Of a stretch of 64,000 bases of DNA, positions 51,774 through 61,326 are shown piece after piece; within the stretch, counting starts at the first letter, position 1; each line of letters begins with the position of its first letter. A model generated the notes under the pieces. It had not been told where the DNA came from. It ran no database searches and worked only from the letters and a program-made list of their open reading frames with translations. The DNA is from Actinacidiphila sp. DG2A-62 (lineage in GTDB: Bacteria > Actinomycetota > Actinomycetes > Streptomycetales > Streptomycetaceae): positions 1,838,001-1,902,000 of the forward strand of contig NZ_JAYMGI010000002.1 of the NCBI RefSeq assembly GCF_035825295.1, given 5' to 3'. The position numbers and the translations under genes were made by a program.

Positions 51774-53803
51774 GTGGACATCACCGTGGAAGACCCGCTC
51801 GTCGGGCAGACGCTCGACCGGCGCTACCGGGTCGACAGCCGCATCGCCGTCGGCGGGATGGCGACGGTGTACCGGGCCGTGGACCTGCGCCTGGACCGCG
51901 AGCTCGCGCTGAAGGTGATGCACCCGGCCCTCGCCGCGGACACCGGCTTCGTGGAGCGCTTCATCCGCGAGGCCAAGGCGGTCGCGCGGCTGTCCCACCC
52001 GAACGTGGTCGGGGTGTTCGACCAGGGCACCGACGGGCCGTACGTCTACCTCGCGATGGAGTACGTCGCCGGCTGCACGCTGCGCGACGTGCTGCGTGCG
52101 CGCGGCGCCCTCCCGCCGCGCGCCGCGCTGGACATCCTGGAGCCGGTCCTCGCCGCGCTGGGCGCCGCCCACCGCGCGGGCCTGGTGCACCGGGACATGA
52201 AGCCGGAGAACGTCCTGATAGGGGACTCCGGCGGGGTCAAGGTCGCCGACTTCGGGCTGGTCAGGGCGGTCGACACGCAGACCAGCGCGAGCACCGGCGC
52301 GCTGCTCGGCACGGTCTCCTACCTCGCGCCCGAGCAGATCGGCCACGGCACCGTCGACCAGCGCACCGACGTGTACGCGTGCGGGATCGTGCTCTACGAG
52401 ATGCTGACCGGCCGCAAGCCGTACGACGGCGACACGCCGATGAAGGTGATCTACCAGCACGTCAACGACGACGTCCCGGCGCCCTCCGCGACCGTGCCGG
52501 GCCTGGCGCCGCGGCTGGACGCGCTGGTGGCGCGGGCCGCCGCGCGCGATCCGCGGGACCGGCCCGCCGACGCCGTGCGCCTGCTGGCCGAGGTGCGCGA
52601 GGCGCGCGCCGCGCTGAGCCCGGCGGAGCTGGACCTCCAGCCGCGCGGCGCCGCACCCGCCGACGCGCCGCCGGCCGATCCCCGCTCCCCCGGCTCCGCA
52701 CCCGCCGATCCCCGCTCCCCCGGCTCCGCACCCGCCGATCCGCGGACCGGCGCCGCTGTCCCCGTCGCCCCCGCCGCCGCGCTGGACGCGACGACCGTCC
52801 TCCCCCGGCTCCCGCGACCGCCGCCGCCTCCGGCTCTGCCACCGCCCCCGACGAGCTGCACCGCACCACCCGCCTGCTGCTGCCGCCCGCGACCGTCGAC
52901 GAGGCTCCGCACGCCACCGTGCCGCACGCCCGCCGCGGGCCGCTGGCCGTGCTGGTCGCGCTGCTGGTGCTGCTCGGCGTCGGCGCCGGCGTGTGGTACA
53001 TCACCGACGGCCAGTTCACGAAGGTGCCCGCGGTGCTGTCGCTCCCGCAGGCCGACGCCGAGCGCAAACTGCACGCCGCGGGGCTCGACTCGACGGTGCG
53101 GCAGGACTGGTCGCTCACCGTGCCGCGCGGCAGCGTGGTCGCCACCGACCCGGCGCCGGGCAAGCGCATCCGTTCCAACGGCTCGGTGACGCTGACGGTG
53201 TCCAAGGGCCCGCGGCTGGTGACGGTGCCGCCGGTCGCCGGGAAAACGCTCTCCGACGCGCGCGAGGCACTGCGCGCGGCCGGGCTGACCCCCGGCACCG
53301 TCACCCAGGACTTCAGCGACGACGTGCCGCGCGGCGCGGTGGTCGCCACCGACCCCGCGGACGGCACGAACCGCTCCCCCGGCACCCCGGTGGCGATCAC
53401 GGTCTCCCGCGGCGCCCCGGTGGACGTGCCGGACGTGATCGGCGAGAGCGTGCCGGAGGCGCAGCAGGACCTGGAGGACGCCGGGCTGGACGTGGTGCTC
53501 GCGCCGGACAAGGTGTTCTCCGACGACGCCGACAAGGACACCGTCGCGCTGGAGTCGCCGAAGGCCGGTGAGCAGGCCGGCGAGGGCGAGACCGTGACGA
53601 TCACGGTGTCCAAGGGCCGGCAGAAGTTCGACGTGCCGGACGTGACGGGCAAGAGCGCGGACGACGCCAAGCAGATCCTCCAGGACGCGGGCTTCGACGT
53701 ACGGGTGATCAACCTGTTCTTCGGCGACACGGTCTTCAGCCAGTCCCCGGACGGCGGCGGCCAGGCGCCCAAGGGCGCGACGATCACCTTGTGGGTGCGC
53801 TGA
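51774..53803 (+). CDS. PknB-type Ser/Thr protein kinase with four PASTA domains (apparent frameshift)
   Basis: Transmembrane kinase sensing wall fragments or lipid II. Kinase domain (about residues 14-275): glycine loop RIAVGGMATVYRAVD, Lys in ALKVMHPAL, HRDMKPENVLIGD, DFGLVRA, and SYLAPEQIGHGTVDQRTDVYA in outline. A Pro/Ala-rich linker follows, then the membrane helix LAVLVALLVLLGVGAGVWYI and four PASTA repeats (KVPAVLSLPQADAE, TVPPVAGKTLSDAR, DVPDVIGESVPEAQ, DVPDVTGKSADDAK). The kinase frame and the helix/PASTA frame differ by one base. Adding one C to the run at about 52801-52805 joins them into about 676 aa. GTG 51774 is favoured by the close -10; an in-frame ATG is at 51741. Confidence 0.88.
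52677..52736 (+). repeat. 30-bp tandem duplication in the kinase linker
   Basis: A 30-bp unit (52677-52706) is repeated exactly at 52707-52736, encoding DPRSPGSAPA twice in the disordered linker between the kinase and membrane helix. It is in frame and harmless to the protein; linker length may vary among strains. Confidence 0.85.
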
Positions 53804-53806
53804 CCC

Positions 53807-54811
53807 GTGCCGCAGCCCGTGCCCGCGCCGTCCGTGCCACCCGCGCCGCCCGTGCCACTCACGCCGCCCGCGCCGCCGCGCAACCCCGTCGGCGGCCACG
53901 TCCCGGTCGCCGGCGGCCTCGCCGCCAAGGGGCTGGCGTACGCCGAGCGGATCGGCGCGGAGGCCGTGCAGGTCTTCGTGGCCAACCCGCGCGGCTGGGC
54001 GACCGGGCCGGGCGATCCGGCGGAGGACGAGCGGTTCAGGGCGCGCTGCGCCGCCTCCGGCATCCCCGCGTACGTGCACACGCCCTACCTGATCAACGTC
54101 GGCTCGCACACCGCCGCGACCGCCGAGCTGTCGGTGGCCTCGCTGCGGCACTCGCTGCGGCGCGGGCGGGCGATCGGCGCGCGCGGGGTGGTGGTGCACA
54201 CCGGCTCAGCGACCGGCGGCCGTACCCGCGCGGCGGCGCTGGCGCAGGTACGGGAGCGGATGCTGCCGCTGCTGGAGGAGCTGACGCACGACGACGACCC
54301 GTGGCTGCTGCTGGAGCCGACCGCCGGTCAGGGCTTCTCGCTGTGCTCGCTGGCCGAGGACCTGGGCCCGTACCTCGACGCGCTGGACCGGCATCCGCGG
54401 GTGGGGGTGTGCCTGGACACCTGTCACGCCTTCGCGGCCGGCCACGACCTGGACGCGCCGGGCGGCGCCGAGCGGCTGCTGGACGAGCTGACCGCGGTGG
54501 CCGGGCCCGGCCGGCTGCGGCTGGTGCACGCCAACGACTCGGTCGGCGCGCGCGGCTCCCGGCGCGACCGGCACGCGAACATCGGGCCCGGTCTGATCGG
54601 CGCGGACGCGTTCGCCGGTCTGCTGCGGCACCCCGCGACGCGCGACGTGCCGTTCGTGATCGAGACCCCCGGCGGCCCCGAGGGCCACGCCGCGGACGTG
54701 AAGCTGCTGAAGTCGCTGCGCGAGGCTCCCGACGGCGCGGCGGCCGGACCCGGCGAACCCGCCGCGCACCCCGCCGGGCCGGCGGACCCGGCGGGCCCGA
54801 CCGGCCCCTAG
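53807..54811 (+). CDS. nfo: Deoxyribonuclease IV (apurinic/apyrimidinic endonuclease)
   Basis: Zinc-dependent AP endonuclease for base excision repair. The TIM-barrel zinc ligands are spread through PAYVHTPYLINVGSHTAA, GVVVHTGSATGG, WLLLEPTAGQG, VGVCLDTCHAFAAGHDL, RLVHANDSVGARGSRRDRHANIGPGLIG in outline, and VIETPGG, all of which are Nfo hallmarks. About 334 aa with a Pro-rich N-terminus; the GTG at 53807, 3 bp after the kinase stop, is one of several possible starts. The TAG stop is inside CTAG, shared with the convergent next gene. Confidence 0.92.
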   Translation: MPQPVPAPSVPPAPPVPLTPPAPPRNPVGGHVPVAGGLAAKGLAYAERIGAEAVQVFVANPRGWATGPGDPAEDERFRARCAASGIPAYVHTPYLINVGSHTAATAELSVASLRHSLRRGRAIGARGVVVHTGSATGGRTRAAALAQVRERMLPLLEELTHDDDPWLLLEPTAGQGFSLCSLAEDLGPYLDALDRHPRVGVCLDTCHAFAAGHDLDAPGGAERLLDELTAVAGPGRLRLVHANDSVGARGSRRDRHANIGPGLIGADAFAGLLRHPATRDVPFVIETPGGPEGHAADVKLLKSLREAPDGAAAGPGEPAAHPAGPADPAGPTGP

Positions 54812-55424
54812 AGCTCCGGGCCGTCGCCCGGTTCCTCCTGGTAGGAGTAGCGCTGCTCGCTCCACGGGTCGCCGATGTTGTGGTAGCCGCGCTCCTCCCA
54901 GAAGCCGCGGCGGTCGGCGGTCATGTACTCCACGCCCCGCACCCACTTGGGGCCCTTCCAGGCGTAGAGGCGGGGGACGACGAGGCGGACCGGGAAGCCG
55001 TGCTCGGCGGTGAGGGGCTGGCCGCCCTGGTGGGTCGCGAAGATCGACGAGTCGTCGAGGAAGTCCTCGATCCGCAGGTTCGAGGAGAAGCCGTACTCGG
55101 CCCAGACCATGACGTGCGTGACGTTCTCGGCCGGCGGGGCGAGCTTGACGACGGTGGACGCGGAGACGCCGCCCCACTCCATGCCGACCATGGAGAACTT
55201 GGTGACGCAGTGGAAGTCGGCGACCACCGTGGCATAGGGCAGCGCGGCGAACTCCTCGTGGTTCCAGCAGGTCTTGTCGCCGTCGGCGGTCGCGCCGAAG
55301 ACCCGGAACTCCCAGCGGTCGGGGCGGAACCGCGGCACCGGCCCGTAGTGGGTCACCGGCCAGCCGTGCTGGAGCCGCTGCCCCGGGGGAGCTGCTCCCC
55401 CTCGCGACGCTGCACCTGGCCCAT
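54808..55424 (-). CDS. Sulfite-oxidase-like molybdopterin-dependent oxidoreductase (apparent frameshift)
   Basis: Member of the SuoX/MsrP molybdopterin family. WEFRVFGATADGDKTCWNHEEF, FHCVTKFSMVGMEWGGVS (Mo-ligating Cys) and VWAEYGFSSNLRIEDFLDD are seen, in outline. LTAEHGFPVRLVVPRLYAWKGPKWVRG and the ending QEEPGDGPEL complete the domain. No signal peptide, so it is cytoplasmic; substrate unknown. ATG 55424 opens MGQVQRREGEQLP in one frame, and the rest (PGQRLQHGWPVTHYGPVPRF) is in another. One added base in the run at 55381-55389 gives a normal product of about 205 aa. Confidence 0.87.
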
Positions 55425-55480
55425 GCGTCCATGGTGACAGACCGGGCGCAGTGCTTCGGACCAGGGCATCCCGGCCGCGT

Positions 55481-55521
55481 CCGGACAGCGCCCCAGCCGC
55501 GTCCCGGACAGCGCCCCAGCC
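55481..55521. repeat. Direct repeat of ccggacagcgccccagcc
   Basis: The 18-bp unit occurs at 55481-55498 and 55504-55521 (23-bp period), in the 234-bp gap between the sulfite-oxidase-like gene and bfr. Function unknown. Confidence 0.65.
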
Positions 55522-55542
55522 ACGTCCCGGCCGCAACTGAAT

Positions 55543-55558
55543 GTAAGCCTCCGCTTAC
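55543..55558 (+). promoter_or_regulatory. Inverted repeat GTAAGC-N4-GCTTAC upstream of bfr
   Basis: A perfect 6-bp inverted repeat with 4-bp spacer, 100 bp before the bfr start. It resembles but does not match the iron box consensus; it could be a regulator site for bfr or a small hairpin. Binding protein unknown. Confidence 0.4.
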
Positions 55559-55658
55559 TGGAAGACCGGCACCGCCGGTGCGAGGATGCGGGCGACCATT
55601 GCGCGCGGTCGCGCGGACCGGACCGCCCGCAGGACTCCCAGGGAAGGACGGCGTTGCC

Positions 55659-56144
55659 ATGCAGGGCGACCCCGAGGTGCTCGAGTTCCTCAACGAACAG
55701 TTGACCGCCGAGCTGACCGCGATCAACCAGTACTTCCTGCACGCGAAGATGCAGGAGAACTTCGGCTGGGTGAAGCTCGCGAAGTACACCCGGTCGGAGT
55801 CCTTCGACGAGATGCGGCACGCCGAGCTGATCACCGACCGCATCCTGCTGCTGGAGGGCCTGCCCAACTACCAGCGGCTGTTCCACGTGCGGGTCGGGCA
55901 GACCGTCACCGAGATGTTCCAGGCCGACAAGCAGGTCGAGGTGGAGGCGATCGACCGGCTGCGGCGCGGCATCGAGCTGATGCGGAGCAAGAGCGACATC
56001 ACCTCGGCGCGGCTGTTCGAGGCGATCCTGGAGGACGAGGAGCACCACATCGACTACCTCGACACGCAGCTGGAGCTGGTGGAGAAGCTCGGCGAGCCGC
56101 TGTACATCGCGCAGTTGGTGGCGCAGCCCGACAGCGAGGACTGA
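55659..56144 (+). CDS. bfr: Bacterioferritin
   Basis: 24-subunit iron storage cage with haem. The 161-aa four-helix protein has all di-iron ligands: Glu18 (TAELTAINQYF), Glu51 and His54 (FDEMRHAEL), Glu94, Glu127 and His130 (EDEEHHIDYLDTQLEL). The haem-binding Met52 is in the same motif. RBS GGAAGG lies about 11 nt before ATG 55659. The stop codon is the first base block of a 14-bp tandem array. The Bfd ferredoxin, which helps iron release from Bfr, is encoded convergently just downstream. Confidence 0.97.
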   Translation: MQGDPEVLEFLNEQLTAELTAINQYFLHAKMQENFGWVKLAKYTRSESFDEMRHAELITDRILLLEGLPNYQRLFHVRVGQTVTEMFQADKQVEVEAIDRLRRGIELMRSKSDITSARLFEAILEDEEHHIDYLDTQLELVEKLGEPLYIAQLVAQPDSED

Positions 56145-56267
56145 GCGGCGAGGACTGAGCGGGGAGGGCTGAGCGGGGAGGGCTGAGCGGGGAGGGCTGA
56201 GCGGGGAGGGCTGAGCGGCGAGGACTGAGCGGCGAGGGCTGAGCGAGCGGGCTGAGCGGCGAGGACC
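56143..56267. repeat. About nine tandem 14-bp repeats starting in the bfr stop codon
   Basis: Unit gagcggsgagggct. Four central copies (56157-56212) are identical; the outer ones differ by 1-2 bases, and one copy (56241-56253) lacks a base. The array begins within the TGA of bfr and fills the whole gap to bfd (12 bp before its stop). It gives no stable hairpin. It looks like a minisatellite, so copy number may vary. Confidence 0.85.
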
Positions 56268-56278
56268 GGACCGCGCGC

Positions 56279-56512
56279 TCAGGCGGCCCGCGTGTCCGGG
56301 AGCGCCGGAGCCGCCGCCGGGGTCTGCTCCAGCCGGGTGGCCGTCGCGCAGCCGGCGCCTCGGCCCAGCAGCGCCTGGATGCGCTTGACGCACGACCCGC
56401 AGTCCGTGCCCGCCTTGCAGGCCGAGGCGATCTGCCGGGGGGTGCAGCGGCCGCTGTCGGAGTGCTGCTTGACCTGCTGCTCGGTGATGCCGAAGCAGGA
56501 GCAGACGTACAC
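56279..56512 (-). CDS. bfd: Bacterioferritin-associated ferredoxin
   Basis: A [2Fe-2S] ferredoxin that donates electrons to bacterioferritin to release iron. The four cluster cysteines are C4 and C6 (VYVCSCFGITEQQV) and C38 and C41 (KAGTDCGSCVKRI), with two additional cysteines at 23 and 32. The 77-aa length is normal; the GTG at 56512 is the likely start. A longer frame to 56692 crosses the iron box. Iron starvation should derepress it through the box at 56544-56562. Confidence 0.92.
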   Translation of the reverse strand: MYVCSCFGITEQQVKQHSDSGRCTPRQIASACKAGTDCGSCVKRIQALLGRGAGCATATRLEQTPAAAPALPDTRAA

Positions 56513-56543
56513 GCGGTCACCGCCATCCGGGGCCCGAGGGACT

Positions 56544-56562
56544 GAGGTAAACCTCACCTTAC
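56544..56562 (-). promoter_or_regulatory. Iron box (DmdR1/IdeR operator) upstream of bfd
   Basis: TGAGGTAAACCTCACCTTA (on the plus strand) is a 19-bp imperfect palindrome: TnAGGTnA with TnACCTnA arms. It matches the DtxR/IdeR-type iron-box plan TTAGGTTAGSCTAACCTAA closely in the arm positions. It ends 32 bp upstream of the bfd start, overlapping the likely promoter, so bfd should be repressed by iron-loaded DmdR1. Confidence 0.8.
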
Positions 56563-56589
56563 CCGGCGTCCCCGGTACGGAAAAGCGAC

Positions 56590-56622
56590 AAGGGGCGCGG
56601 ACCGGTGTGATCCGCGCCCCTT
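56590..56622 (-). terminator. Terminator after DAHP synthase
   Basis: Perfect 12-bp stem aaggggcgcgga (56590-56601) with 56611-56622 and a 9-nt loop. On the minus strand it is followed by gtcgctttt, a rare T-run for this genome. It ends the DAHP synthase transcript ahead of bfd. Confidence 0.8.
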
Positions 56623-56702
56623 CTCGGGCGGGTGCGCGCCCGGCCGCGGGTCCGCGCCCGCCGCCGGGCCGCCGCCCCGCCGCCGGGGTCACCGCGCCGG
56701 GG

Positions 56703-58148
<1,446 letters not shown>

Positions 58149-58248
58149 TCACTGCTAACGTCTGCGGCTTCGGGGGCGGTCTCCGACCGGGGGGCTGCCG
58201 CAGGGGAGGGTGCGCCTGCGGGCGTGCCGGAAAGCCGGGGTCTCACCC

Positions 58249-61114
58249 GTGTCACGCAGCAGGAACCGCAACAGACACCGCAGGCGTACGTCGCTGATCG
58301 CGTACGGCGCCGGCGCCGCCGTGCTGGCCACGCTGGCCACGTACGGCACGCTCGCCATGGCGTCGCCGGGAGGGGGCGGCGCCGACGCCGAGGCCGCTTC
58401 GGCATCCTCCGCGCTGCAGGCCGACTTCGCGTCGGCCGCGCAGGAGTTCAAGGTCCCGCAGAGCGTGCTGATGGCGGTCTCGTACCGGCAGACGCTGTGG
58501 GACGCGCACGCCGGGAAGCCGAGCGCCACCGGCAACTACAACGTGATGGGCCTGACCCAGGTCCGCCCGCAGGACCTGGAGCAGCCGGCCGCCGCGGACC
58601 GGCTGGCCGAGATGAACCTCAGCGGCGACCCGGCGATCAGCCTGGCACTTCGACGCCGCCCGGGCGCTCAAGGCGGACCCGGCGCAGGTCGACACCTCCG
58701 ACCCGCGGCTGCACACCCTGGACGCGGCGGCCGACCTGATCGGCGCGTCCGCCGACGAGCTGCGCAGCGACAGCCGGCAGAGCGTGCGCGGCGCCGCGGC
58801 CCTGCTCGCGCAGTGGGAGAAGGAGGCGTACGGGTCGCTGCCCGCGGACGCCGGCCGCTGGTACCCGGCGGTCGCCCGCTACAGCCAGTCCCCCGACGCC
58901 GGCGCGGCCGACCGCTTCGCGCAGCGCGTGTTCGCCTCGATCAGGACCGGCGAGTCCCGGGTCACCGACGACGGCCAGCAGGTCGTGCTGCCGGCCGACC
59001 CGTCGGTGAAGCCGGTCAAGGTCGGCAGGCAGGCGCTGACGGTGAAGGCCGCCGACGCCACGACCGCTGCGGTGACCGCGGACTGCCCGAGCACGCTGAG
59101 CTGCGCCTGGGTGCCGGCCGCGTTCAAGCTGAACGGCTCGGCCACGGACGACTGGGGCAACTACAACCCGGCCAACCGGGTCGCCGGGCCGCCCGCCGCG
59201 GGCGCCGAGGACATCCGCTACATCGTCGTGCACGACATGGAGGGCTCGTACGAGGGCTCCATCCAGGAGTTCCAGAACCCCGCGGTCTACGCCAGCGCCC
59301 ACTACCTGGTGGCCGACGACGGCCGGGTCACGCAGATGGTCCAGAACAAGGACGAGGCGTGGCACGCGGCCAACAAGACGGTCAACATGCACTCCATCGG
59401 CGTGGAGGACGAGGGCTACGCGATGAAGGCGGGCTCCTGGTACTCCGAGCAGGAGTACGAGACGTCCGCGACGCTGGTGAAGTACCTGGCCCAGAAGTTC
59501 CACGTGCCGCTGGACCGCCAGCACATCATCGGCCACGACGAGGTCCCGGGCGTGCTGGACCCGAACGTCGCCTCGCAGCACTGGGACCCGGGACCGTACT
59601 GGGACTGGAACCACTACATGGCGCTGATGGGCGTCCCGCAGGGCGACCAGGGCGCCGGCGGGGTGCTCAAGACCGGGCAGCTGGTGCGGATCGTGCCGCC
59701 GTACACCACGGCCAACCAGCCCACGCTGACCAACGGCGGGACCGCGTTCGCCGCGCACCCGGCGAACTTCGTCTACCTCTACACCTCGGCCTCCACCTCC
59801 GGCGCGAAGAACACCGACCCGTATCTGGGCACCGGCCCGGCGTGGAGCGAGGGCTCGAACTGGGCGGACAAGGCGGTGACCGGCAGCGAGTACGTGGTCG
59901 CCGGCACGTCCGGCAACGACTGGACGGCCATCTGGTACGCCGGCAAGAAGCTGTGGTTCTACAACCCCGGCGGCCAGTGGACGGCGCCGGTCGGCACCAC
60001 CGGCCAGACCGTCGTCAAGCCCAAGGCCGGCACCAGCGGCTACATCCCCGTCTACGGCCGGGCCTACCCCGAGCAGGCCGCGTACTCCGGCACCGGCGTG
60101 CCCGTGCAGGCCAAGAACGACGACCCGCTGACCAAGTACGGCGTCCCGCTCGGCCAGGGCCAGGCGTACGCGCTCGCCGGGCCCGAGGCGGCCGGCGACT
60201 ACTACTACGCCGGCACCTACGCGGGCACCGCGGCCGGCGACCGCACGCTGGTCTCCGGGACGCAGCAGTTCTACCCGATCCAGTTCAACCACCGGATCGC
60301 CTGGGTGAAGGCGAGCGATGTGGTGCTGTCCACCAGCACCACGCCGGACAGCGGCGCCACCCGCAGCGACCTGATGGTGCGCGACTCCTCGGGCAACCTG
60401 TGGCAGTACCAGGGCACGGGCAAGTCCGCGGCGCCGTTCCTGAGCCGCTACAAGGTCGGGCCCGGTTGGAACACCTACAACCAGGTGACCCGGACCACGC
60501 CGCTGCGCGCGAACGGCACCGGCAACCTGGTGGGCCGCGACTCCACCGGCACCCTCTGGTACTACACGGCGTCGGGGAACATATCGAAGCCCTTCACCGG
60601 CCGCAGCAAGGTCGGCACGGGCTGGAACCAGTACAACCTGATCCTCGGCGGCGGTGACGTCAACGGCGACGGCAAGGGCGACCTGCTGGTCCGCGACTCC
60701 ACCGGCACGCTGTACTACCACCCGGGCGCGGACACCGCGACGCACTTCAGCGCCCGCACCAAGATCGGCACCGGCTGGCAGCAGTACAACGCCCTGATCA
60801 GCCCCGGTGACATGACCGGCGACGGCAAGGCCGACCTGCTGGTCCGCGACGCGTCCGGCACCCTGTGGCTCTACCAGGGCACCGGCAAGCCCGCCTCGCC
60901 GTACCTGACCCGCACCAAGGCGGGCACCGGCTGGCAGTCGTACACCAAGATCCTCGGCGTCGGCGACATCACCGGCGACGGCAAGCCGGACATCCTGGCC
61001 CGCACCTCGGACGGCACGCTCTACGTCCACCCGGGCACCGGCAGCGCGACCGCTCCGTACGGCTCCCGGCTGAAGATCGGCACGGGCTGGAACCAGTACA
61101 ACCTGTTCAGCTGA
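58249..61114 (+). CDS. Exported N-acetylmuramoyl-L-alanine amidase with FG-GAP/VCBS repeats (apparent frameshift)
   Basis: Secreted wall hydrolase. After a basic N-terminus and signal-type helix (SLIAYGAGAAVLATLATYG), a helical domain follows. The amidase_2/PGRP domain comes next: IRYIVVHDMEGSYEG (zinc His), AHYLVADDGRVTQMVQ, AWHAANKTVNMHSIGVEDEGYA in outline, and IIGHDEVPGVLDPNVASQHWDPG (further zinc His). The C-terminal third has FG-GAP/VCBS-like repeats (GDVNGDGKGDLLVRD, GDMTGDGKADLLVRD, GDITGDGKPDILAR). The N-terminal frame breaks near 58640-58655 (ISLALRRRP versus HFDAARALKADPAQ). Here the length is one base over, so one extra or two missing bases are needed. GTG 58249 is the preferred start; GTG 58210 is possible. 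Confidence 0.86.
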
Positions 61115-61142
61115 GCCGGCCGGCTGCGGTAGGGTCGGCGGC

Positions 61143-61223
61143 ATGAACGCGCTGCCGGCCCCGCAGGCCGATCCGATCTCGCACCAGAACTGGTGGTGGA
61201 CCGCTCCCCGGGCGGCCCACTGA
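61143..61223 (+). CDS. trpL: trp leader peptide with Trp-Trp-Trp
   Basis: A 26-aa leader peptide, MNALPAPQADPISHQNWWWT (first 20 residues), ending at TGA 61221-61223. Three consecutive Trp codons (61191-61199) lie upstream of a terminator-type hairpin, the classical trp attenuation layout. TAGGGT (61130-61135) ends 7 nt before the ATG, so the leader is probably leaderless. Attenuation of anthranilate synthase by such a leader is known in Streptomyces venezuelae. Confidence 0.93.
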   Translation: MNALPAPQADPISHQNWWWTAPRAAH

Positions 61224-61246
61224 GCATCGCGCGTATCCATCTCCCG

Positions 61247-61276
61247 CGAAGGCCGCCCCCCAAGGGGCGGCCTTCG
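61247..61276 (+). terminator. trp attenuator hairpin
   Basis: Perfect 13-bp stem cgaaggccgcccc (61247-61259) with 61264-61276, loop ccaa, followed by gcgtttccc. It lies between the leader peptide stop and the anthranilate synthase start. When ribosomes stall at the Trp codons, an alternative pairing upstream should prevent it from forming. Confidence 0.88.
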
Positions 61277-61326
61277 GCGTTTCCCGGCCCGGCCGCCCCT
61301 TCCCCGCCCAGGAAGGACCACCGCCC

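Noticed and set aside
56143-56267. CRISPR array at the short tandem repeats after bfr
   Set aside because: Units are contiguous 14-mers without spacers, and no cas genes are present in the window.
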